From contig JAEZFA010000150.1 in assembly GCA_023417665.1 (NCBI GenBank), positions 1 through 6,424 on the forward strand: a stretch of DNA of 6,424 bases, in the 5' to 3' direction. Shown here piece by piece: positions 1-4,903 of this stretch (the stretch's first letter is position 1; the number at the start of each line of letters is the position of its first letter). Source of the DNA: Pseudomonadota bacterium. Its GTDB lineage: Bacteria > Pseudomonadota > Alphaproteobacteria > Rhizobiales > Xanthobacteraceae. The notes beneath the pieces were generated by a model. The model was not told the origin of the DNA. It ran no database searches and was given only the letters and a program-made list of their open reading frames with translations. The translations under genes were made by a program, and so were the position numbers.

Positions 1-31
1 TCACGTCGCGCTGCGTGCAGTACGGGCCGAC

Positions 32-1021
32 TTGAAACGCGCGAGCGTGGTTTTCGTAGCGCCTGGTCCGGGTTTGAAACGCAGATTTTCGATTTTCAAC
101 GGACGGCCACTGCGGTCTGTTACTGAAATTTTCGAGATAGGGCTTCTAGTTTCGGCATCTAGTAGTTTTAAAGGCTCGTCTCCGGAGCCGAACACCGCGC
201 AGCCTCCACCCACCAAGTCGGCGGGGGAGGAGCGCGGCGTCGCGCAGCCGCGCAGGAAGTTCGTCGAGAGCCGCGTCGCAACGTGGCTCTTCGGCGTTAG
301 CGGGCTTCTGTTGCTTCTCGCGTTGTGGTGGATCGGAACGGACGTCATCGCGGGACGCGACAGTTTCATCAAACGCTTCTCGCCCCTGACGGCGCTGCCG
401 ACTCTCGTCGATCTCGTGCAGTCCGGTCTCTTCGTTCATGTGCAGGTCAGCCTCAAGCGCGTGCTCGTGGGTCTTTCGATTGCGCTTCTGATCGGCGTTC
501 CGCTCGGGCTGCTCGTCGGCCGCTCGCGCTATGCCGAGGCGCTAACCGCGCCGTCGTTTCAGTTCCTGCGCATGATCTCGCCGCTGTCGTGGATGCCGAT
601 CGCGGTGATGGTGCTCGGCATCGGCGATCCGCCGATCTATTTCCTGCTCGCTTTCGCCGCAGTCTGGCCGATTGTGCTGAACACGGCGGCCGGCGTGAAG
701 CATCTCGATCCGCACTGGCTGTTGTTGTCGCGAAGCCTTGCCGCGACGCCCTGGGAGACGCTGACGCGCATTATCGTGCCAGGGGTGCTCGGCCATGTGC
801 TGACCGGCCTCAGGCTCGCGATCGGCATTTCGTGGATCATTCTCGTGCCCGCTGAAATGCTCGGGGTCACGGCGGGTCTCGGTTACTTCGTGCTCGATAC
901 GCGCGACAGGCTTGCTTACCACGAACTGATGGCGACCGTGATTGCGATCGGCGTCATCGGATTTGTCCTCGACGTACTCGCGCGCGCGGTGATCCGGCGG
1001 GTTTCATCGACTGACCAATGA
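32..1021 (+). CDS. ABC transporter permease, NrtB/SsuC/TauC family, 5' end uncertain
   Basis: Inner-membrane permease subunit of an ABC importer of the nitrate/sulfonate/taurine class, expected to work with a periplasmic binding protein and an ATPase that are not in the window. Counting from the TTG at 32, the first membrane helix is near residues 85-106, followed by helices near 139-163, 185-220 and 262-318. The cytoplasmic EAA-type loop that docks on the ATPase lies at about 234-263 (RSLAATPWETLTRIIVPG, then GLRLAIG). FLRMISPLSWMPIA and GDPPIYF at 178-203 are typical of NrtB-like permeases. Substrate cannot be read from sequence; nitrate is suggested only by resemblance and neighbours. Oddity: the first ~80 residues are not membrane-like, contain no in-frame ATG, and use codons (ATA, CTA, AGA, AGT) rare elsewhere in the window. 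The frame stays open to base 2, so the true start may lie outside. Possible starts inside are TTG 32, GTG 47 and TTG 74. Family certain, start poor. Confidence 0.85.
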   Translation: MKRASVVFVAPGPGLKRRFSIFNGRPLRSVTEIFEIGLLVSASSSFKGSSPEPNTAQPPPTKSAGEERGVAQPRRKFVESRVATWLFGVSGLLLLLALWWIGTDVIAGRDSFIKRFSPLTALPTLVDLVQSGLFVHVQVSLKRVLVGLSIALLIGVPLGLLVGRSRYAEALTAPSFQFLRMISPLSWMPIAVMVLGIGDPPIYFLLAFAAVWPIVLNTAAGVKHLDPHWLLLSRSLAATPWETLTRIIVPGVLGHVLTGLRLAIGISWIILVPAEMLGVTAGLGYFVLDTRDRLAYHELMATVIAIGVIGFVLDVLARAVIRRVSSTDQ

Positions 1022-1161
1022 CTGCTGGTCCAGTGGGATTGATGCTCGTCATACGGATTCGAATGTGAGCGGCAATGGGAAACCCGAGTATTTCGGAGCA
1101 AGCGACTAGGTTCGAGATTCTACCAGTATAGCATACTCCTTTACAGCATATGCGTGAGGCG

Positions 1162-1222
1162 GACTTATTAGCTTTTTCTGCAAACATCCTAGGTCGCCGA
1201 CCTATTAGCTTTGATTGGAAAC
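1162..1222. repeat. Two copies of a degenerate 24-bp direct repeat, 37 bp apart
   Basis: The blocks 1162-1185 and 1199-1222 match at 19 of 24 positions. The core TATTAGCTTT (1166-1175 and 1203-1212) and the closing AAAC (1182-1185 and 1219-1222) are identical and in register, and a further CTAG follows each copy at slightly different spacing. The function is unknown. It could be a pair of regulator sites or a relic of a duplication at a recombination junction. The match is seen directly; any role is a guess. Confidence 0.55.
1190..1204. repeat. 15-bp near-perfect dyad between the two direct-repeat copies
   Basis: TAGGTCG-C-CGACCTA reads as a 7-bp inverted repeat about one central base. It straddles the junction of the two direct-repeat copies. 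Such a compact dyad with a one-base centre resembles an operator for a dimeric regulator more than an RNA hairpin, because no loop is possible without opening base pairs. It is about 220 bp upstream of the FNR-type box, so it may be unrelated to the CBS-BON operon. Confidence 0.4.
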
Positions 1223-1411
1223 CTAGCAAGTTGTCCCCTTTGCTGAGACCTGACGATTGCGCCTTTCGAGTCTAGTCGCGGCATGCCTCAGTATTAAAAT
1301 CGCGCTAATGAGAGAGCTGTTCGGCCATCTGCGGCCAAGCGTTGCAGTAGTTGCTTGATTCCCAAAAGAGTTACTGGAACTCCAGCGTCTCGATTCCGTC
1401 CGCATTGGCGT

Positions 1412-1425
1412 TTGACCGGCATCAA
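1412..1425. promoter_or_regulatory. FNR/NnrR/Dnr-type box ahead of the CBS-BON operon
   Basis: TTGAC-CGGC-ATCAA fits the FNR-family consensus TTGAT-N4-ATCAA at nine of ten defined positions. The dyad centre is at 1418.5. A TGAAAT at 1448-1453 matches four of six bases of the sigma-70 -10 element and predicts a start near 1460, 41.5 bp from the centre. That is the class II activator position known for FNR-family proteins. No good -35 element is visible, as expected for an activator-dependent promoter. The predicted leader is about 18 bases and carries the strong Shine-Dalgarno at 1467-1473. Likely binders are the regulator encoded at 4001-4696 or another FNR-family protein of the host. Confidence 0.8.
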
Positions 1426-1477
1426 GGCCGTCGCCTCCCGAATGGAGTGAAATTTCATTCATTCGTAGGAGGTCGTC

Positions 1478-2164
1478 ATGAAAGCCAAACATGTGATGGT
1501 TTCGCCGGTGAAGGTCGGGCGGGCGGACATGACCGTTCGAGAGGTCGCGAAGGTATTGACCGAGAACGGAATCAGCGCGCTGCCGATCATCAACGAGAGG
1601 GGAAATCTTATCGGCATCGTCAGCGAAGGCGATCTTATTCGGCGCGCAGAGATCGGTACGCAGAAACACCGCTCGTTGTGGCTTTCGCTGTTCATTAGCA
1701 ACATTCAGCTCGCGGAAGAATATGCTCGCGCGCACTCGCGGCTGGTCAAGGACTTGATGACGAACGAAGTCGTCACGGTCGATCCCGAAACGCCGCTGGA
1801 GAAAGTGGCTGAGTTGTTCGATCGTCACCGGATCAAGCGTGTACCGGTCTGCGAGAAGGGCGGCCTTGTCGGTATCGTCACGCGCGCCAATCTGGTGCAG
1901 GCGATCGCAACTGCGCCGCAAAAGGCGCACAGCGATCTCGGCGACGAGCAGATTCGGGAGAAGGCCAGAAAGCGGATCGAAGGGGAGTCCTGGGCGAATG
2001 CCAACTCCATCAACATCACCGTGAAGGGCGGTACGGTTCATCTTTGGGGAACGGTTCAATCCGAAGCCGAGCGGAACGCCTTGCGCGCGGCGATCGAGAA
2101 CATCGCCGGCGTGAAGGCGATCAAGGATAGTATCGTGCTCGAACCGTCTCCGGTCTGGATGTGA
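1478..2164 (+). CDS. CBS-CBS-BON domain protein
   Basis: Soluble 228-residue protein with two CBS domains and a C-terminal BON domain. CBS1 spans about residues 1-58 (HVMVSP, then GISALPIINERGNLIGIVSEGDL) and CBS2 about 88-145 (VKDLMTNEVVTVDPETPLEKVAELF, then RIKRVPVCEKGGLVGIVTRANL). The BON domain covers about 155-224 (INITVKGGTVHLWGTVQSEAER, then IAGVKAIKDSIV). CBS pairs bind adenine nucleotides and usually regulate a partner; BON domains bind membranes or other proteins. No catalytic domain or signal peptide is seen, so it is probably a nucleotide-responsive cytoplasmic adaptor. The start is supported by AGGAGGT at 1467-1473 just ahead of the ATG. It is first in a run with nnrS and a DUF2478 gene, under an FNR-type box, so expression under low oxygen or nitrogen oxides is likely. 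Its partner is unknown. Confidence 0.9.
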   Translation: MKAKHVMVSPVKVGRADMTVREVAKVLTENGISALPIINERGNLIGIVSEGDLIRRAEIGTQKHRSLWLSLFISNIQLAEEYARAHSRLVKDLMTNEVVTVDPETPLEKVAELFDRHRIKRVPVCEKGGLVGIVTRANLVQAIATAPQKAHSDLGDEQIREKARKRIEGESWANANSINITVKGGTVHLWGTVQSEAERNALRAAIENIAGVKAIKDSIVLEPSPVWM

Positions 2165-2176
2165 GCGAACGATGCT

Positions 2177-2199
2177 GCCCGCGATGCTTGTTCGCGGGC
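2177..2199 (+). other. Intercistronic hairpin between the CBS-BON gene and nnrS
   Basis: GCCCGCGA at 2177-2184 pairs perfectly with TCGCGGGC at 2192-2199 around a seven-base loop, a stable 8-bp GC-rich stem. No run of T follows, so it is not a standard intrinsic terminator. It lies 12 bases after the CBS-BON stop and ends 8 bases before the nnrS Shine-Dalgarno, a position suited to mRNA stabilisation, processing or partial attenuation that would set different levels of the two products. Confidence 0.5.
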
Positions 2200-2218
2200 G
2201 ACAGCTCAGGGTGGCGCA

Positions 2219-3406
2219 ATGATGGACATTGACCGACAGCCGATCCGCTTTCCCGGAAGCGCGCTTTTCTCCTACGGCTTTCGCCCGTTCTTTCTGTTCG
2301 GGGCGATCTATGCAGGGGTGGCAGTTCTTTTGTGGCTTCATCTGCTTCGCACCGGCGGCAACGTCGAAACCGCGTTCCATTCGCTCGACTGGCACGTACA
2401 CGAGATGCTGTACGGCTTTGTGCCGGCGATCGTTACGGGATTTCTGCTGACGGCGATCCCGAACTGGACCAAGCGGCTGCCGGTGCGTGGGCTGCCGCTA
2501 TTCGCGCTATTTCTTCTCTGGGCTGCCGGGCGCGTTGCCGTCTTCAACTCTGCGCAAATCGGATGGGCGCCGGCGGCAGTAATCGATGTCTCGTTCCTGC
2601 TGGTCGTTGCCGCGGTGGCCGCGCGGGAGATCGTCGCGGGCGAGAATTGGCGCAATCTCAGGGTGATCGGCGTAGTGAGTGTCTTGATCGCGGGCAATAT
2701 CATTTTTCATCTTGAGGCGCACTATCGGGGTAGCGCCGACTTTGGCACGCGCATTGGCCTAAGTGCGGTCATTCTTCTGATCTCGCTCGTCGGTGGGCGC
2801 ATCGTGCCGAGCTTCACGCATAACTGGCTTGCGCGGCAAAACGCGGGGCGGATGCCCGCGAGTTTTGGCCGCTTCGATGCGGCGACTATCGTTATCAGCC
2901 TGTTCGCTCTTATCGTATGGATTGCGCAGCCCGCGTCCACGGTCACTGCTTTCGCTTTGCTCTTGGCGGGTATCGCGCAAGGATGGCGGCTTCTGCGCTG
3001 GGCGGGAGAACGCACGGCGCGCGCGCCGATCGTGCTGGTGCTCCATGCAGCCTATGCGTTCATTCCGCTCGGCTTCGTGCTGCTCGCCTTCAGCGCGCTA
3101 GGCGAGATTACACGCAGCGCCGGCATTCATGCTTGGACCGCGGGTGCGACCGGCACCATGATTCTCGCGGTGATGACACGGGCGAGTCTCGGTCACACCG
3201 GGAGGGCGCTGGTGGCATCGCGCGCCGTGCAGGCGATCTACCTGGCCGTAATCACGGGCGCGCTGCTTCGTATTCTTGGTTCGCTTCTACCGGAGTGGAA
3301 TGTTGCTCTGCTCACGGCGTCGGGCGTTGCCTGGTCGGGGGGATTTCTCGGCTTTGCGCTGGTCTATGGCACGATCCTGTGCAGTCCTGCGGCGGGAGAG
3401 GGATAG
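2219..3406 (+). CDS. nnrS: NnrS family heme-copper membrane protein
   Basis: Polytopic inner-membrane protein of 395 residues, the usual NnrS length, with about twelve hydrophobic segments. NnrS was described in Rhodobacter sphaeroides as a heme- and copper-containing protein made under NO-regulator control, and in other bacteria it protects against nitrosative stress. Family marks seen here are SYGFRPFFLFGA at 18-29, WHVHEMLYGF at 58-67, HLEAHY at 164-169, GGRIVPSFTHNWL at 192-204, and GIHAWTAGATGTMILAVMTRASLGHTGR at about 302-329. Conserved histidines at 59, 61, 164, 168, 201, 276, 304 and 326 are the candidate metal ligands. The start at 2219 has AGGGTGG at 2208-2214; the second ATG at 2222 would serve equally well. 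It lies 54 bases after the CBS-BON stop and 3 bases before the DUF2478 start, so co-transcription is expected. Confidence 0.95.
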   Translation: MMDIDRQPIRFPGSALFSYGFRPFFLFGAIYAGVAVLLWLHLLRTGGNVETAFHSLDWHVHEMLYGFVPAIVTGFLLTAIPNWTKRLPVRGLPLFALFLLWAAGRVAVFNSAQIGWAPAAVIDVSFLLVVAAVAAREIVAGENWRNLRVIGVVSVLIAGNIIFHLEAHYRGSADFGTRIGLSAVILLISLVGGRIVPSFTHNWLARQNAGRMPASFGRFDAATIVISLFALIVWIAQPASTVTAFALLLAGIAQGWRLLRWAGERTARAPIVLVLHAAYAFIPLGFVLLAFSALGEITRSAGIHAWTAGATGTMILAVMTRASLGHTGRALVASRAVQAIYLAVITGALLRILGSLLPEWNVALLTASGVAWSGGFLGFALVYGTILCSPAAGEG

Positions 3407-3409
3407 CAG

Positions 3410-3988
3410 ATGGCCATCGAGATAGCCGCCGCAGATGCGCCGAAGAACAGCGTCGCCGGCGATGAACGCAAACTGCTTGCGCTTGTCTACGACGACGGCT
3501 TTGCCGCCGATCGCGCGTTGTCGTCGCTGGGATATGGCTTACGAGAGAAGGGCATTCTGGTTCGCGGTCTCGTGCAGCGGAATCGGGCGGTGCCGAACCG
3601 GCCGAAGTGCGACATGGATCTCGAAGAGCTCGGTAGCGGCAAGATATTCCATATCTCCAGGGATCGCGGCGCGCTGGCGCGCGGCTGCAGGCTCGATGTC
3701 GAGATGCTTCTGATCGCAGGAGAAGTGCTCGAAGACGCACTCGAATACGGCTGCGATCTTCTGATCGTCAATAAATTCGGGCGCACGGAAGCGGAAGGTG
3801 GTGGCCTGCGCGGTTTGCTTGCGCGAGCCGTCGCCCACGAGATTCCGACGCTGGTCGGCGTTCCGCGCCGCAACCTCGAATCGTGGGGCCACTTCACCGA
3901 AGGCCTTTCCGACCTGTGCGATGTAGGAGACGCAGACAGCCTTGCTGCCTGGGTGGAAAGCCGGGTCGGCGGACCCCGCCATTCATAA
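3410..3988 (+). CDS. DUF2478 family protein
   Basis: Soluble 192-residue protein of the DUF2478 family, whose biochemical role is not established. As I recall the family, it resembles P-loop NTPases in fold and often sits near molybdenum uptake or molybdoenzyme genes. Recognisable blocks are ALVYDDGFAADRAL at 24-37, RPKCDMDLEEL at 64-74, SRDRGALARGCRLD at 83-96, DLLIVNKFGRTEAEG at 116-130 and IPTLVGVPRRNL at 145-156. Cys67, Cys93 and the NKFG at 121-124 are the most likely functional residues. There is no classical Walker A motif, signal peptide or membrane helix. The gene starts three bases after nnrS with GGGAGAGGGA at 3394-3403 as ribosome site, so it is translationally close-coupled. Placement beside narK suggests a service role for the molybdenum-dependent nitrate reductase or for nitrogen-oxide stress; this is inference. 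Confidence 0.85.
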   Translation: MAIEIAAADAPKNSVAGDERKLLALVYDDGFAADRALSSLGYGLREKGILVRGLVQRNRAVPNRPKCDMDLEELGSGKIFHISRDRGALARGCRLDVEMLLIAGEVLEDALEYGCDLLIVNKFGRTEAEGGGLRGLLARAVAHEIPTLVGVPRRNLESWGHFTEGLSDLCDVGDADSLAAWVESRVGGPRHS

Positions 3989-4000
3989 CCGCGCCAATTT

Positions 4001-4696
4001 TCAGATGCCGTCGTCGATCAGCGGCGAAGGCTTGGCGTAGCCGCGAAGTTCATCGAGATCGGCGATCGTAATGATTTTGCCGGAGGTTTTCACGCCCACG
4101 GACTCGAGTTGCGCAAGCGCCCGGGAAAGGTTCTCCGGCGTGGTACCGAGCAGGGAGGCAAGCGTTTTCTTCTCGAAATCGAGCGTAACCGAACCTGCGC
4201 CTCCCTCGGCGGTCGCGGATTTGAGAAGCCAGTTCGCGAGCCGCTCGGGCGTTGAGCGGAGCTTCTGGTCCTTCAATAGTTTTGTTACGCTGCGGTAGCG
4301 AAGCGCTAATTCCGCAATCGTCGCATAAGCGAAGTGGGGATCTTCCCGGAATACACCGCGCACCGCATCCGCGGGCAGCAAAAGCACGCGCGACTCAAGA
4401 AGCGTTCTTGCCGATTTCAGGTAGGGCTGATCCAGAATCACTGCGGCAAGAATGAAAGTAGTCGTCGGCCGTAGAATATCGATCGTGGTTTGGCGGCCGT
4501 TGTGCGTCGCGAAAAGTTCTACGCATCCATCCAGCAACACATGCAGGAAGTCCGGCCGGTCGCCCTCCGTAATCAAGTGCGTATTTTGCGGATACCGCTG
4601 CAGCGATGCCGGCTGCGTGAGCCTTGCGAGCTGACGCTGCGACATTTTCTTGAAGAGCTGCAACTCACGAAGTGTTTGCAGATCGGCTTCACGCAT
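4001..4696 (-). CDS. narR: CRP/FNR-family regulator, NarR/NnrR/Dnr type
   Basis: DNA-binding regulator of 231 residues: a cyclic-nucleotide-binding-like sensor domain at about 10-125, a dimerisation helix at about 122-145, and a winged helix-turn-helix at about 150-215. The recognition helix region TTPENLSRALAQL carries the E-x-x-S-R pattern (Glu188, Ser191, Arg192) that reads TTGAT half-sites in FNR. The only cysteine is Cys58, so the [4Fe-4S] oxygen sensor of FNR cannot form. Regulators of this kind respond to NO (NnrR, Dnr) or to nitrate/nitrite (NarR, described next to narKGHJI in Paracoccus). Divergent placement from a narK fusion favours NarR; the symbol is a best guess. DQPYLKSARTLL at 89-100 fits this alphaproteobacterial group. 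The ATG at 4694-4696 has only a weak ribosome site. An FNR-type box lies just upstream, so autoregulation is likely. Its stop faces the DUF2478 stop across 12 bases. Confidence 0.85.
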   Translation of the reverse strand: MREADLQTLRELQLFKKMSQRQLARLTQPASLQRYPQNTHLITEGDRPDFLHVLLDGCVELFATHNGRQTTIDILRPTTTFILAAVILDQPYLKSARTLLESRVLLLPADAVRGVFREDPHFAYATIAELALRYRSVTKLLKDQKLRSTPERLANWLLKSATAEGGAGSVTLDFEKKTLASLLGTTPENLSRALAQLESVGVKTSGKIITIADLDELRGYAKPSPLIDDGI

Positions 4697-4726
4697 TTCT
4701 CGTCACGCCTTTTCTTCGTACGTCGA

Positions 4727-4740
4727 TTGACATTTATCAA
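4727..4740. promoter_or_regulatory. FNR-type box overlapping the regulator promoter
   Basis: TTGAC-ATTT-ATCAA matches the FNR-family consensus at nine of ten defined positions. Its centre (4733.5) is about 37 bp upstream of the regulator start codon at 4696, too close for class II activation with a normal leader. Read on the minus strand the box includes TGATAAAT, a plausible -10 region, so bound protein would cover the core promoter. Negative autoregulation is the simplest reading. An upstream contribution to narK, whose own box is centred 93 bp away, is also possible. Confidence 0.7.
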
Positions 4741-4768
4741 TTTCAGGAACGTCAAACGATAATCAAAT

Positions 4769-4784
4769 GCTTCGATCGCGAAGC
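4769..4784. promoter_or_regulatory. 16-bp inverted repeat in the divergent control region
   Basis: GCTTCG-ATCG-CGAAGC is a perfect 6-bp inverted repeat around four bases. It lies between the two FNR-type boxes, roughly midway. It does not resemble the FNR consensus, so it may bind a different regulator or form a cruciform or small hairpin. The symmetry is seen directly; the function is unknown. Confidence 0.4.
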
Positions 4785-4789
4785 CCAAC

Positions 4790-4800
4790 GTAAACTTTAC
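4790..4800. promoter_or_regulatory. 11-bp dyad upstream of the narK activator box
   Basis: GTAAA-C-TTTAC is a perfect 5-bp inverted repeat about one base, AT-rich, with its centre about 31 bp upstream of the centre of the narK FNR-type box. That places it near -73 of the predicted narK start, a usual position for a second activator or an alpha-CTD contact. A dyad this short can arise by chance, so confidence is low. Confidence 0.3.
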
Positions 4801-4819
4801 TGTTTTGGCTGTGCGGTAC

Positions 4820-4833
4820 TTGACCCACGTCAA
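4820..4833. promoter_or_regulatory. FNR-type box and narK promoter
   Basis: TTGAC-CCAC-GTCAA has perfectly symmetrical half-sites, each one base off the TTGAT/ATCAA ideal. The centre is at 4826.5. TCTATT at 4855-4860 matches four of six -10 positions and predicts a start near 4867, about 41 bp from the centre: class II activation geometry, the same as at the CBS-BON operon. The leader would be about 37 bases. The regulator encoded divergently at 4001-4696 is the natural candidate to bind here. Confidence 0.8.
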
Positions 4834-4903
4834 TAGTTGCCGTGTAAGGCGCGTTCTATTCCCTTCATAGTAATTCTAGATTTCAGAATGCTCGGGGGTA
4901 GCG

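Larger units (their letters stand above)
1022..1477. other. Gene-free control/spacer region between the permease and the CBS-BON operon
   Basis: This 456-base stretch contains no reading frame on either strand that I believe in. The part from about 1110 to 1300 is visibly richer in A and T than the flanking genes. It holds a degenerate direct repeat (1162-1222), a 15-bp dyad (1190-1204), a small AGTAT-AGC-ATACT inverted repeat (1125-1137), and near its right end the FNR-type box and Shine-Dalgarno of the next gene. I see no U-tract terminator behind the permease stop at 1019-1021. It marks a boundary between two unrelated transcription units. Confidence 0.6.

Noticed and set aside
1..372. Minus-strand frame of 123 codons under the 5' end of the permease
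   Set aside because: No family is recognised and most of it overlaps the permease. The last ~55 codons look slightly protein-like, so the point is kept only as part of the finding on the odd permease 5' end.
1039..1052. Possible fourth FNR-type box, TTGAT-GCTC-GTCAT
   Set aside because: The left half is perfect but the right half misses two positions, and there is no -10 element or gene at a suitable distance.
1125..1137. AGTAT-AGC-ATACT inverted repeat as a terminator for the permease
   Set aside because: The stem is only five AT-rich pairs, more than 100 bases after the stop, and no T-run follows.
954..1229. Minus-strand frame of 91 codons in the gap after the permease
   Set aside because: It overlaps the permease 3' end and an AT-rich spacer, has no domain, and codon use is not gene-like.
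1353..1370. TTGAT half-site in the CBS-BON upstream region
   Set aside because: It lacks a matching ATCAA half at 4-bp spacing; the complete box at 1412-1425 explains control better.
1022..1477. tRNA or other structured RNA gene, or an insertion-sequence end, in the gap
   Set aside because: I could find no cloverleaf, no CCA end, no transposase fragment and no terminal inverted repeats with target duplications.
1223..2401. Long open frame of 392 codons on the minus strand across the CBS-BON gene and the start of nnrS
   Set aside because: It mirrors two well-supported plus-strand genes, has no ribosome site, no recognisable domain, and the Arg/His/Asp-rich composition typical of an antisense shadow in GC-rich DNA.
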